Shown one piece after another: positions 7,410 to 16,856 of a stretch of DNA of 64,000 nucleotides; within the stretch, counting starts at the first letter, position 1, and each line of letters begins with the position of its first letter. A model generated the notes under the pieces. That model saw only the letters and a list, made by a program, of their open reading frames with translations, ran no database searches and was not told the DNA's origin. The stretch lies in NCBI RefSeq assembly GCF_001439925.1, contig NZ_LMBV01000003.1:146840-210839 (forward strand), read 5' to 3'. A program made the position numbers and the translations under genes. The DNA comes from Peribacillus muralis. Lineage in GTDB: Bacteria; Bacillota; Bacilli; Bacillales; DSM-1321.

Positions 7410-9512
7410 TCAGAATATCCTGCTTCCATACAGTTTATCCTTCATCTTTTGCGTTCTGTCATGCAGTGGCTTTTTCAAAATGATGCCAAAGCCGATGGTC
7501 AGTAATAAATAGATGAACAAGATGATTATATCCTTGCCAGCGACACTCCAGGTTATCCCCCCAACCGATTCACGAAGTAAGCCGACGGCATAGGTGAACG
7601 GCAGGAAGGGGTTGATATGTTGGAAAAATGCCGGTGTTACTTGAATGGGGAAGGTACCTCCCGATCCTGATATTTGAAGTACCATCAGGACAACGCTTAT
7701 CCCTTTGCCAACATTACCCAGAACCGATACGAAGGTGTAGACCATCAATGTAAATACTGTACTTATCAAAACGGAAAACAAGACGTATTCGAATTTGTCG
7801 ACTGCATAAACATCAATCAGAAAAAGGTTACCTATGCTAACGGTTAATGCCTGCATCAATCCAATGATGAAGAAAATAAGGTACCTGCCAATATAAATTT
7901 GATATGGGCTGTAGCTCTTTTGCGAGACGCTCACGCTAAGCATGGATATCAGTATGGTCCCGCCCACCCAAAGGGACAGTGCCGTGAAGAAGGGGGACAT
8001 GGCTGATCCATAGTTTGGAATGGGAAATAGACTGTGTTTATTGAGCAGTACTGGCTCAGAGAAAAATTCACTTTCTTGTTCGATATCATTTCTTAGGAAA
8101 TCAATGACTTCTTCCATATTGTAAGACTTATCGATTTCTCTCATTTTAGAAGCCAGCGCCTTGATCTTTGCTTCAACTTCCGGAAATTCATCCTGTAACT
8201 TATCAATATCTCCCGAGCGGGCACCCAACGTTCGATTGGTCTCATTTAACAGTGCCTTCACTTCAGGAATAACCTGGCTGCCCTCCTCGAGCGTAAGTTG
8301 AGCTTTTTGTAAAATGGAATTAGCTTCAGTCCAGATTTCATTGATTTTTGATCCTGTTTCCTTTGAAAAGGTATTCTGGAAGCTTCCCAAAGCTTGATCA
8401 TTATTTTCCCCAAGAACTCTAAGTGAATCGAAGGAATGGTCATTCAGCGCTTGAAGTTGGTCCGAGGCACTATCCCTTAAACCATCGACTAGCTTTATTT
8501 CTGGCTGAAGGCGGTTTTTTTCGCTAAATTGATTGACGCTCAGCAATAAGTTATACATACTGTCCAAAAGATATAGCTCTTTATTTATCCTCGTTCTCCC
8601 TTGTTCAACTAGCTGATTCACCTCGTCGCTGGGCATACCCTGATCCGTTACCCTACTCGCAAGAACTAAAATCGATTCATTATCGCTCCTGATTTTCGCA
8701 ATATCATTTTGCAAGAGTGGGTGAATTGCTTCGAAAGCCTGTTTGGTTGAGTCCACATAATCGGAAACACCTGAAACCAATTTATCTTTCTGCGACGATA
8801 TCCCTTCTATTGATTCGAGACCTTTATTGACCTTTTTCATGATATCTTCTGCCCTTTTTACTTGGGTTTGGACAATTTTTAGATTTTTTTCAAGCTCTGG
8901 AAGCTCTCCCTCCAATAAATACACCATATTCTTCATCTTCTGAATGGTCGGCAATTCATTTTGCAACGTGATGCCCAGTTCATTAAAGATTTCCAGGATA
9001 CTCCCACTAGCGGACTTAATAAAGCTTTTGCTCACATTATCGACAATCGTGTTGGCTCCTGCTGCCGTAATTTTTGGGGCGATGGAATTGATTTTTTCAT
9101 TGACATAGTAATCAATTTCCGCCTTTATTGGTTCATCTGTCATGATGGTCGCAATATGCTCGGAAAAATTCTCGGGGATGATAATCGTCGCATAATATTC
9201 CCCCTTCTTCACTTTTGCAACCGCATTCTTTTCCGATGTGAATCTCCAGCCCAAATCTTTATTTCCCTTTAACCCTTCTATGACTTCATTACCTAAGTTC
9301 ACGGCTTTGCCATTCAACTCGGCACCTTTATCATTATTGGAAACACCGACAAGGATCCCTTCCGTGTTTGCATAAGGGTCCCAAGATGCGACAATATTAA
9401 ACCAAGCATAAATGGACGGGATGAACATAAGAAAAACAATCACGATGCAAACAATGAAATTTTTATAAATGCTTTTTAAATCGTCCAAGAAAATCTCCCG
9501 AATATTTCTCAA
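7410..9512 (-). CDS. YhgE/Pip family membrane protein
   Basis: A 700-aa membrane protein of the YhgE/Pip (phage infection protein) family. One N-terminal transmembrane segment (near residues 19-37) is followed by a large extracellular region of about 450 residues with coiled-coil character. Five to six transmembrane segments follow from about residue 505, resembling an ABC-2 permease. The start is TTG 9512 behind GGGGG. Relatives serve as phage receptor in Lactococcus and as secretion-linked proteins elsewhere (EsaA/YueB share the layout). It is a single gene. No ESX secretion genes lie near, so a role in type VII secretion is not supported here. Confidence 0.82.
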   Translation of the reverse strand: MRNIREIFLDDLKSIYKNFIVCIVIVFLMFIPSIYAWFNIVASWDPYANTEGILVGVSNNDKGAELNGKAVNLGNEVIEGLKGNKDLGWRFTSEKNAVAKVKKGEYYATIIIPENFSEHIATIMTDEPIKAEIDYYVNEKINSIAPKITAAGANTIVDNVSKSFIKSASGSILEIFNELGITLQNELPTIQKMKNMVYLLEGELPELEKNLKIVQTQVKRAEDIMKKVNKGLESIEGISSQKDKLVSGVSDYVDSTKQAFEAIHPLLQNDIAKIRSDNESILVLASRVTDQGMPSDEVNQLVEQGRTRINKELYLLDSMYNLLLSVNQFSEKNRLQPEIKLVDGLRDSASDQLQALNDHSFDSLRVLGENNDQALGSFQNTFSKETGSKINEIWTEANSILQKAQLTLEEGSQVIPEVKALLNETNRTLGARSGDIDKLQDEFPEVEAKIKALASKMREIDKSYNMEEVIDFLRNDIEQESEFFSEPVLLNKHSLFPIPNYGSAMSPFFTALSLWVGGTILISMLSVSVSQKSYSPYQIYIGRYLIFFIIGLMQALTVSIGNLFLIDVYAVDKFEYVLFSVLISTVFTLMVYTFVSVLGNVGKGISVVLMVLQISGSGGTFPIQVTPAFFQHINPFLPFTYAVGLLRESVGGITWSVAGKDIIILFIYLLLTIGFGIILKKPLHDRTQKMKDKLYGSRIF

Positions 9513-9662
9513 AATATACCCCCGCGCATAAGTATTTTGTTACTATTATTCGAAAAACCTTCATATTCGATACTAAGTAAACATATCCATGGATTTACAT
9601 ACTTTCACCTAAACAAACTTAGTCCTCCGTCTCGCTTTCCTAAGCTTTCAATGGAAATATAT

Positions 9663-9713
9663 AAAAAAAAAAATGAAGGCAAACCCGTCTTTCTTTGGGT
9701 TTGCCTTCATTTT
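9663..9713 (-). terminator. strong terminator after the PfpI-like gene
   Basis: A 15-bp stem, AATGAAGGCAAACCC with its complement, encloses a 10-nt loop. On the minus strand a run of 11 T follows. The plus side has a shorter T tract, so it may act in both directions. Confidence 0.85.
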
Positions 9714-9723
9714 GCTAATTGGA

Positions 9724-10248
9724 TCAACGTTTTTCTATCACGGTTATCAATTCTCTTAAATAATCCGGCAGATCAGGCGGACGTCTGCTTGAGACAAGGT
9801 TTCCATCTACTACGACAGCTTCGTCTATCCAGGTTGCTCCGGCATTTTCCATATCATCCTTGATGCCGGGTGTACTCGTAACCTTCTTGCCCGCTAAGAT
9901 TTTCGCGGAAATCAACACCCAACCAGCGTGACAAATTTGGCCGATCGGTTTTTTGGTTTCTTCCATGCTCTGGATAAGTGAAATCACTTCAGGAAATCGG
10001 CGAATTTTGTCAGGGGCCCAACCGCCCGGTACAAGAATCGCATCATAATCTTCCGCTTTAATATTGCCATACGCATAATCGGATACGGCGGGAACACCAT
10101 ATTTCCCCATGTATGTTTCATTCGCCTTCTCTCCAGCGAGATGAACGATCGCACCTTCTTCTTGTAATCGTAAGATCGGATACCATAGCTCTAAATCTTC
10201 AAAATCATGATGCACAAGACTGATAACTTTCTTTCCGGCTAACCTCAT
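9724..10248 (-). CDS. DJ-1/PfpI family protein (glutamine amidotransferase-like)
   Basis: A 174-aa protein of the PfpI/YfkM group. The nucleophile elbow is QICHAGWVL, with Cys near residue 103 followed by His, and an acidic residue lies in the first strand region (DFEDLE). Relatives have been described as intracellular proteases, chaperones or methylglyoxal/protein deglycases induced by general stress. Which activity applies cannot be read here. The start follows GGGGAGGTTTTC. It is transcribed alone, with its own strong terminator. Confidence 0.82.
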   Translation of the reverse strand: MRLAGKKVISLVHHDFEDLELWYPILRLQEEGAIVHLAGEKANETYMGKYGVPAVSDYAYGNIKAEDYDAILVPGGWAPDKIRRFPEVISLIQSMEETKKPIGQICHAGWVLISAKILAGKKVTSTPGIKDDMENAGATWIDEAVVVDGNLVSSRRPPDLPDYLRELITVIEKR

Positions 10249-10348
10249 GAAAACCTCCCCTTCCTACATGCTATTCAACTTTACCATACTTCCCTGTTTC
10301 TACGCTTTTTTAACCGTTTTCCAGGACATGAAGTCCAACGTATTCGAA

Positions 10349-11086
10349 CTAAAAATCAACCTTTACTAAATACAGCCCGCCGGCTTCAGCCATACGGCCT
10401 GTTTGGACTCTTTCTTTCGACTCTAAAATGCCCGGGATCTGTTCAGCGTTTATTTCACCGAGCCCAACTTCTATCAGCGTTCCGACCATTTTCCTAACCA
10501 TATTATAAAGAAAGCCATCCCCTCTTACACTGATTTCGATGAAGCCGTCATTTTCTTCTATTTCAATGGCATATATTTCACGCACCATTGATTTTTTCTT
10601 GGACTTTGCATTTGAAAAAGCAGTGAAATCATGTGCACCTATAAAATATTGACATGCATCTTTCATTCGCTCTATATCCAGCTTTTCCTCAATATGCATA
10701 CTGTACTTTCTCATGAAAGGATTCGTATATTGCTCGTTCCAAATCTTATATAAATACGTTTTGTCCTTAGCATTATAACGGGAATGAAAACGATCAGGAA
10801 CTAACATGACCTCTTTGATGCTAATATCTTGGGGCAAGTACCTATTCAAATAATTCATGACTTCGGATTCAGTCAAATTTCCACCGAGCTTGAAATTGGC
10901 AATCTGGGCAAAAGCATGCACACCGGCATCCGTTCTGCTGCATCCAATGATTTCGATTTTCACCCCTGCCATTTCCGTTAATACATTTTCTATCTTCCCT
11001 TGAATCGTATCGTCACTATCGCCGAGCCGTTGCCAGCCCCTATAGCGTCCGCCATCATATTGAATGGTCAGCTTATAATTGTTCAT
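10349..11086 (-). CDS. truA: tRNA pseudouridine synthase A
   Basis: A 245-aa TruA enzyme, making pseudouridine at positions 38-40 of tRNA anticodon arms. The catalytic Asp lies in GCSRTDAGVHA near residue 53. YDGGRYRGWQRL at the N-terminus and RGDGFLYNMVRKMVG near 190 are family hallmarks. The start follows AGGAGG by a few bases. It stands alone here, outside the ribosomal protein cluster where the main Bacillus truA normally lies, so it is probably a second copy, as in some other Bacillaceae. That inference depends on the rest of the genome. Confidence 0.9.
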   Translation of the reverse strand: MNNYKLTIQYDGGRYRGWQRLGDSDDTIQGKIENVLTEMAGVKIEIIGCSRTDAGVHAFAQIANFKLGGNLTESEVMNYLNRYLPQDISIKEVMLVPDRFHSRYNAKDKTYLYKIWNEQYTNPFMRKYSMHIEEKLDIERMKDACQYFIGAHDFTAFSNAKSKKKSMVREIYAIEIEENDGFIEISVRGDGFLYNMVRKMVGTLIEVGLGEINAEQIPGILESKERVQTGRMAEAGGLYLVKVDF

Positions 11087-11743
11087 TGCTTCCTCCTACC
11101 GTAAAGTCATTCAGACAAAAAAACCTGATAAAATATAAGCCCCCATACACGCCTGCTGTATGAGGGACCATATGATTTTTTCTTAGAAACGCTTTTTTAC
11201 ATATTTAAGTTGTCATCAATGTCATTTTTTTTGTGCCCCGAAACGACGAAAAATCAAAAATCGAAAACCACTTATAAAAGGCACTTCTGCATAGTGTACC
11301 AAAGAGACTGGCGTCATGCAACGAACGAGCCGGCGTCAATACAGCCTTTGTGCGTCTTTGCAGAATCAAGGTACCTAATCAAAGTTTATAAATTATTGAA
11401 AAATAGATATAGCTCTTCCAATTCACTTTCCTTTGCCACGATACAGTTAGGATATTGTTTTATCTCTGCTACGCTGGATAACTTGAAATCATTGGGTCAG
11501 CAAAGTGAATTAACCCACTCATTGCTGATGTTTTTTATGATCATTTGCCCCACTTCTCGACCTGCTAACAAACCTTTCATTGTATTTTCTATTACTATTA
11601 AAAAAATGGAATATATGTAATCAGCTAAAACTAATCTTCAACTACACTTCGTCATTAAGTGCCGTAAAATGAATGCTGCCTCCAACCCATGTTATTGAAG
11701 TAGAGCTCCTGTTTTTTGCAAAAGAAAATCATCAAAGAGGCAT
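11087..11743. other. 657-bp gap without a supported gene
   Basis: A hairpin lies at about 11141-11165 (CCCATACA...TGTATGaGGG). An open frame at 11210-11620 has no ribosome site and no family-like sequence. The stretch is AT-rich and may hold decayed coding sequence; I recognise nothing in it. Confidence 0.4.
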
Positions 11744-12532
11744 TTATAAATGATTTAAGATAGTTATAGAACATCCATGTTGGATATTATGTTGTTCGTC
11801 TCCAAATTCTTTTAGCAAATGAGTGGAAATTTCAGCCAGTATTTCATTTCTCTCACCTTCTGTAAATCCGACAAGCCATGATAGCGAACCAACTCTTCCA
11901 CACCATTCCTCATTCGTAAATGATACTGTGTATTTGAACTTATATGTTTCTTTTAAGTCAAATTTATGTTCTTGCCATTCCCTAAACCACTCAACAGGAA
12001 ATCCATTGACGAACTGTTTTGATTCAACCTTACTACCAGCCGGTTTTAACTCTCCGTTTGACATATGTGATTTTATTATTTGAAGTGTATCATCGATAAC
12101 TTTGCTTGTGGATATAAAACCTGAATCCATAACAATCAAAATACCTTTTTCCGCCAGAACTCTTTTAATTTCACCAAGAGTTTCTTCTCGATTAAACCAG
12201 TGCCATGCTCTTAAAACAGTTACATAATCAAACAATCCACTTTTTAAGGTAGTAGATTCAGCGCATTTATTTATATACTCAATCCTATTACCTTCACTCT
12301 CATCAATTATTTTCGCTTGTTCTATTAATTCTGCTGAAGGTTCCACTCCTACAACGACTGCTCCCTCATTATGTAAAGCACGGCTTAATACTCCAGTCCC
12401 TGAACCCAAATCCACCACTTTCTTATTGTTAAAATCTATTCCTCTAAGCCTTAAACTTTCCAGTAACTCAGCAGGTAAATCATTTCTATATTGAGCGTAA
12501 TTTTTTGCCACATTTCCAAAATTCACTTTCAA
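11744..12532 (-). CDS. class I SAM-dependent methyltransferase
   Basis: A 262-aa methyltransferase. Motif I is VVDLGSGTGVLSRAL near residues 39-53, an acidic residue in GVEPS ends strand 2, and VLRAWHWF corresponds to motif IV. The layout resembles UbiE/YcgJ-type enzymes that act on small molecules. The substrate is unknown. The start is TTG 12532 behind GGGGGG. It stands alone on the minus strand between two gene-poor stretches with lower GC than the housekeeping genes, which may mean recent acquisition; that is only an impression. Confidence 0.8.
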   Translation of the reverse strand: MKVNFGNVAKNYAQYRNDLPAELLESLRLRGIDFNNKKVVDLGSGTGVLSRALHNEGAVVVGVEPSAELIEQAKIIDESEGNRIEYINKCAESTTLKSGLFDYVTVLRAWHWFNREETLGEIKRVLAEKGILIVMDSGFISTSKVIDDTLQIIKSHMSNGELKPAGSKVESKQFVNGFPVEWFREWQEHKFDLKETYKFKYTVSFTNEEWCGRVGSLSWLVGFTEGERNEILAEISTHLLKEFGDEQHNIQHGCSITILNHL

Positions 12533-12867
12533 TCATATCCCCCCAAGCTATTTTTACAAACAATTGAAATTATAACATATTATGTATTATACTTCGTTGA
12601 ACTACCCCATGCCTCCAGCTCCATAAAAAAATTACCAAAGAGAAGCGTACCACTTACTTCTAGTTCTTTTTACTATTACCATTGATCTTCACCAGCTTCT
12701 TTATCTCAAATCATGTTCATTACTCTAAATTTTTAAAAAATGTAATACTTGAAAATTAATATTCTATATAATAAGGATATTAGGAAGATGATAAGTCAAG
12801 AAGGAGCTGGGATAGTCGTAGTGTCACTCGGGCCATCTGTTTTCCCATTTACTATAGGAGGTACATT
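12533..12867. other. 335-bp AT-rich divergent gap
   Basis: This gap separates the divergent methyltransferase and M50 protease genes. TATATAATA near 12765-12775 could be a -10 box for the protease gene, but no -35 box at proper spacing is evident. Nothing else is recognised. Confidence 0.35.
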
Positions 12868-14004
12868 TTGAAACAATCTAAAACGAATAAAGGATGGTTA
12901 AGTCTGGGGGCAATCGGGTTATTTTTCCTTGGAAAAATGAAATGGTTGTTTGCGCTATTAAAATTAGCAAAAGTAGGTTCTCTGCTTTCTATTTTCGTTT
13001 CATTAGGAGCATATGCCTTGGTTTACGGTTGGAAATTTGCCGTAGCCTTAGTCTATCTAATTTACATCCATGAAATGGGGCATTTACTTGCCGCTAAGAG
13101 AAAAGGCATAAAAACATCCAATGCCATTTTCATCCCTTTTGTCGGAGCGTTAATTGCCCTTAAAGAAGAACCGAAGAACGCTAACCAAGAAGCTTACCTT
13201 GCATTCGGAGGTCCTTTATTAGGTACATTAGCCTTTCTTCCGGCCATCCCGCTATTTATGATAACGGAAAATCCGTTTTGGCTTTTAGTCATTACACTCG
13301 GATCGTTGATTAACCTATTTAATCTAATGCCTGTACATCCTTTAGATGGAGGTCGTATAGTGGGGGTCATTTCCACAAAGGTTTGGATATTAGGGATTAT
13401 CGGAATGGTCGTATATATGTTTTACCATCCAAATCCATTATTAATTCTTTTCTTATTATTGGGTATTTCTAAGTGGTGGAAAGAATTCCGCAGCGAGACA
13501 ACCAGAAATCAAAGAGTCAACCTCATTGAGTTTAATAAATTTGGATTGGAGCAAGTAGAACGATATGCAGGTGCAGCAGATGAAGAAAAGATTCGCCTGG
13601 TTAACATTTGGAATATGGAACTTAGCCAATTATATGCAAAGCTTAACAACATGAGGAGTTGGCATATCCCGCTATTGGATGATAATAAGTTAAAAGAAAA
13701 ACAGCTGACCGAGGTAAAATTAAATATTTATAGATCCTTAATGGATGCTGCTAATTCGAATGAATACCAGTACGGACAGACCGGTTTCGAAAATATAGGC
13801 ACGTATGAACGAATCGTAGCAACGTTCTATAAAAATATTCAAGAACAAACTGAAATTAGGGATAAAGAGAATTCCTATTACTCATCGAGTCTCAAAACAA
13901 AAGTCATCTGGTTCTCATTTTACATTGGGCTTGCCATTTTCTTAATGATAACAAGCTTATATGCAGGTGATTTAATGGAACAATATAAAACTTCATTACC
14001 GTAA
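12868..14004 (+). CDS. site-2 protease family (M50) membrane metalloprotease
   Basis: A 378-aa membrane protein. The zinc-binding HEMGH motif is at residues 68-72 in a transmembrane helix (LIYIHEMGHLLAAKRKG). The third ligand motif NLMPVHPLDGGR lies near 155-166, also in a helix. This is the M50 fold with intramembrane cleavage activity. A C-terminal soluble part of about 150 residues is followed by a last transmembrane helix (VIWFSFYIGLAIFLMITSLY). The start is TTG 12868 behind AGGAGG. There is no anti-sigma factor or partner gene alongside, so the substrate is unknown. The family resembles YwhC/Rip-type rather than SpoIVFB. Confidence 0.82.
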   Translation: MKQSKTNKGWLSLGAIGLFFLGKMKWLFALLKLAKVGSLLSIFVSLGAYALVYGWKFAVALVYLIYIHEMGHLLAAKRKGIKTSNAIFIPFVGALIALKEEPKNANQEAYLAFGGPLLGTLAFLPAIPLFMITENPFWLLVITLGSLINLFNLMPVHPLDGGRIVGVISTKVWILGIIGMVVYMFYHPNPLLILFLLLGISKWWKEFRSETTRNQRVNLIEFNKFGLEQVERYAGAADEEKIRLVNIWNMELSQLYAKLNNMRSWHIPLLDDNKLKEKQLTEVKLNIYRSLMDAANSNEYQYGQTGFENIGTYERIVATFYKNIQEQTEIRDKENSYYSSSLKTKVIWFSFYIGLAIFLMITSLYAGDLMEQYKTSLP

Positions 14005-14101
14005 TACATTATGCCTTTCGTTATAATCAACGTTCAAATGGTGCATACTCATAAAAAAAATATAGACAAAATCGATTTTCACCGAGTTTGTCTACAGTCT
14101 G

Positions 14102-14136
14102 AAACGGTAATGCTTGGCCAAGCATTACCGTTTTCT
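14102..14136. terminator. palindromic bidirectional terminator
   Basis: AACGGTAATGCTTGG is directly followed by its reverse complement, then TTTTCTTTC on the plus strand. It lies between the convergent M50 protease gene and the Ig-repeat protein gene. Confidence 0.75.
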
Positions 14137-14146
14137 TTCGTTATGA

Positions 14147-16129
14147 TTAGCTTACCTTCAATGTCTTGCTTTTACTCTTATTACCGGATTTGTCTTGAGC
14201 GTATACCGCTACTGTGGAACCCTTCTTTTGTGCCTTGATCTTCACTTTATAATTACCTCGGCTATCTACTACACCTTGCCCTATCTTCTTACTTCCATTG
14301 TACATATAAATGGATGCGCCTTTTTCAGTCTTACCACTAACCGTTACGGTCTTGCTCGTTATTTTATTAACTGTCGGGACAGGTGGAGCTGTTTTATCAA
14401 CCACCTTAACTGTTTTGCCGGCGCTCTTATTTCCTGAGGCATCTATGGCATAAACGGCAATGGAAGTTCCTGCTTTTTGCTTCGAAATCTTCATCGTATA
14501 CGAACCGCTTTTTGATGTGGCTTCTCCGATTTTCTTATTTCCCACCAATGCAAAAACTTTTGCATGGGTCTCGGCTTTACCCGTAATAGCCGTCGCATGA
14601 TCATAAACGGTATTGACACTTGGAGCCGTTGGCGCTGTTTTATCGGTTACTTTTACTGATTTGGTTGCACTCTTATTTCCCGCTGCATCAACCGCATGAA
14701 CAAGTATGGATATGCCGGCTTTTTGTTTAGCAATCTTCATGGAGTAAGCACTGTTTTTTGCTGTTACTTCCCCGATTTTCTTGCTTCCCACCATCGCATA
14801 TACCTTTGCATTGGTTTCCGCTTTACCCGTAATAGCTGTCGCATGATCATAGACGGCATTCACAGTTGGAGTGGACGGAGCTGTTGCATCTTTAACCGTT
14901 ATTTCTTTTGCAGCACTTGTGTTGCCAGCATCGTCTGTTGCTGTTACGGTTACTTTTGTTCCGGCTTTCTGTTTTGGAATGGAAGCCACATATGCGCCTG
15001 CGGAACTTGCTTTCGCTGTCCCCATTACTTTCGCCCCAACTTTAATTGTAAGAGTTGAACCTGGTTCACTTTTTCCTGTGACACTTGTCGATTTATCCGT
15101 AATTTCAGACACAATTGGTACTGTAGGAGCTGCGTTATCTACAGGTGGTGTCCAAGACGCTAGCTTTTTAATATAAGCAGAGGAAATATAACCAGTTGAC
15201 TTCCCATCCTTCGTTTTAACAGGGAACCAGACAAATTGATTTACACTTCCTAATCCTTTGTCATATGTAAATTCTCCTGTGATTTTCAATACAGTATTTT
15301 TGGGTGCTAAATTATTCACGACTTTGGAAGTGGCCGGTTGTTCCCTTAAATTCCCATTCCCTCCTGTTACAACTACATCGTCACCTTTTTTCAAAAGGTA
15401 GACAGAAGCATGCAAAGGGTCCGCTAGTGTATAAGTATCCTCTGAAAAAATAATATTGTTGTTAGCGTCGTATGAAAAGTCATCTGTCTTAAAAGGAAAT
15501 TCAGCTAATTTCGTACCTCCTAAGTAACTGTCATTTTCAATATATGTAAGAACTATTTCTTGATACGCTTTCGTATTTTTCAATCCATTACTTTGGTATA
15601 CCGGGGCGTTAATAGATTTTGTTCCATTGTACGCCATTATAGGGAAATACCAATTTTCAATTTCCTGTCTTGCTGCACCTTGTATTTTTGGAAGTCCGTA
15701 ATCGACCTTTTCACTAAGGATTTTTATGCCCTCTTCAATATTGAAGGTAATATCGTATGTTAGTTTTTCTTTGTATGTAATTTTTTCTTCATCGTCGTAC
15801 TCCTTTGGTATATCTGTAACCTGCATGATACCGATTCCGCCATCAGATGAAATATTAGGTTTGTCCTTCTCTTTGAATTGTCTCCAGTCACTTTCTTTCC
15901 TTGCCACTGCTTTTACAACTTCAGGAGGAATATCTGCATCCAAAGCCGCGTTCGTTAGCAAGCAGTTCATATGCTGAAAAGAAGGATTTTCATTTTGCTT
16001 ACCTACACCAAACAACGAAGAGCATTTGGAGGACCATTCTGACGCGGCGGAGGCTTCCTCATAATCCAAACCGAAAAAAACGAGTAATAAACACGTTGCC
16101 AATCCTGCTCTTAGAAAGAGTGATTTCAT
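14147..16129 (-). CDS. secreted protein with lysozyme-like domain, SH3 domain and four Ig-like repeats
   Basis: A 660-aa exported protein with a signal peptide (MKSLFLRAGLATCLLLVFFG, likely cut after EEASA). A transglycosylase-like domain follows, with KAVARKESDWRQF holding the likely catalytic Glu and DGGIGIMQVTDIP. An SH3-like domain spans about residues 255-330 (GYISSAYIKKL). Four tandem repeats of about 81 residues complete it, each opening (D)xTAP..P.V and ending DxSGNKSxxKxxxV, as in bacterial Ig-like wall proteins. It has no LPXTG anchor. It probably binds and may cut peptidoglycan at the surface. Start ATG 16129 is chosen because GGAG lies 9 nt before it; a TTG 15 nt upstream lacks one. 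Repeats 2 and 3 are the most alike. Confidence 0.78.
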   Translation of the reverse strand: MKSLFLRAGLATCLLLVFFGLDYEEASAASEWSSKCSSLFGVGKQNENPSFQHMNCLLTNAALDADIPPEVVKAVARKESDWRQFKEKDKPNISSDGGIGIMQVTDIPKEYDDEEKITYKEKLTYDITFNIEEGIKILSEKVDYGLPKIQGAARQEIENWYFPIMAYNGTKSINAPVYQSNGLKNTKAYQEIVLTYIENDSYLGGTKLAEFPFKTDDFSYDANNNIIFSEDTYTLADPLHASVYLLKKGDDVVVTGGNGNLREQPATSKVVNNLAPKNTVLKITGEFTYDKGLGSVNQFVWFPVKTKDGKSTGYISSAYIKKLASWTPPVDNAAPTVPIVSEITDKSTSVTGKSEPGSTLTIKVGAKVMGTAKASSAGAYVASIPKQKAGTKVTVTATDDAGNTSAAKEITVKDATAPSTPTVNAVYDHATAITGKAETNAKVYAMVGSKKIGEVTAKNSAYSMKIAKQKAGISILVHAVDAAGNKSATKSVKVTDKTAPTAPSVNTVYDHATAITGKAETHAKVFALVGNKKIGEATSKSGSYTMKISKQKAGTSIAVYAIDASGNKSAGKTVKVVDKTAPPVPTVNKITSKTVTVSGKTEKGASIYMYNGSKKIGQGVVDSRGNYKVKIKAQKKGSTVAVYAQDKSGNKSKSKTLKVS

Positions 16130-16320
16130 TATTATATTCTCCAATTCTACTTAGTTATTAATCTATCTATATTTTACCATATTTAGAAACAACCAGGGTT
16201 GCATATCTCGGTTTCAAGTTAAAACAGAACATAAATGAGAGTTATTACTTATGCAAGTATTAACTCAAAAATGAAACATCTTAATTGCTTGCTTCAACAC
16301 TAGCCCACTCTAAAACCTAC

Positions 16321-16482
16321 CACACCGCATTACTTGGTGAATAGCAACAACGAAGGCGGAAACAGGCTTTAGCATTTTGTCTTACGGGATGAGTCCTCCA
16401 ATGCTCAGCTTTCAAGAGGGCAAACGGTGAGCCTCCACGAAGTGAACTGCAGGTCTCACCTGCCCGCTGCTCCAATCAACCT
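16321..16482. repeat. interspersed intergenic repeats: 30-nt element plus GC-rich element
   Basis: 16321-16350 matches 28997-29026 at 28 of 30 positions (CACANCGCATTACTTGGTGA core). It is followed to 16482 by a GC-rich element that, read on the minus strand, contains GGAGGCTCAC, then GCCC and GAAAGC. The same order of words occurs in the element at 49853-49992. It lies between the Ig-repeat gene and tRNA-Val. Such elements are common between genes in Bacillaceae; no function is known to me. Confidence 0.6.
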
Positions 16483-16524
16483 TAATTCATTTCCTATTAA
16501 AACAACAATCTTTACGAAAAGAAC

Positions 16525-16568
16525 AAAAAAAGGCCCAAATCCCTGTTATATCAAGGATTTGAGCCTTT
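16525..16568 (-). terminator. terminator downstream of tRNA-Val
   Basis: GGCTCAAATCC pairs with GGATTTGGGCC on the minus strand and is followed by a run of T. It starts about 10 nt after the tRNA 3' end. Confidence 0.75.
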
Positions 16569-16577
16569 GTTAGTTGA

Positions 16578-16649
16578 TGACCTGTGAGGGATTCGAACCC
16601 ACGACCCCTTCCCTGTCAAGGAAGTGCTCTCCCACTGAGCTAACAAGTC
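16578..16649 (-). tRNA. tRNA-Val (anticodon GAC)
   Basis: A 72-nt cloverleaf. The acceptor stem GACTTGT pairs with ACAGGTC, followed by discriminator A. The D-arm is GCTC...GAGC, the anticodon arm CTTCC-TTGACAG-GGAAG with GAC at 34-36, and the T-arm loop TTCGAAT. CCA is not encoded. The T-stem has one T-T mismatch. It is a solitary tRNA with its own terminator, away from rRNA genes. GAC reads GUC and GUU valine codons. Confidence 0.9.
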
Positions 16650-16767
16650 GTATGTATGATCTTGCGTGTGAATTACTTAAGTACATAATTTATTATAAGT
16701 TTTTTTGATAAAAAGTCAACGCATTATAGTAAAAAAGTTTTAATTTTTTTTATCATCGGCAAAGTGC

Positions 16768-16818
16768 GAACGAATGTTCTTTTTTAACTTGCATAAAAAA
16801 CATACGTTCGCATATAAT
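16768..16818 (+). promoter_or_regulatory. sigma-A promoter with two LexA (SOS) boxes
   Basis: TTGCAT at 16789-16794 and TATAAT at 16813-16818 have an 18-nt spacer. GAACGAATGTTC at 16768-16779 matches the Bacillus LexA consensus GAAC-N4-GTTC exactly. AAACATACGTTC at 16798-16809, within the spacer, matches with one change. The two sites flank the -35 box, so LexA would block polymerase until DNA damage. Confidence 0.75.
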
Positions 16819-16856
16819 GATAAAAACCAAGTAAGTTAGCAAAGGGGTGTTAGGAA

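Noticed and set aside
7253-7483. 76-aa open frame on the plus strand
   Set aside because: No ribosome site, and it overlaps the 3' end of the YhgE gene on the other strand.
11210-11620. 136-aa open frame on the plus strand
   Set aside because: No ribosome site, odd composition and no family features; it lies in a gap between opposite genes.
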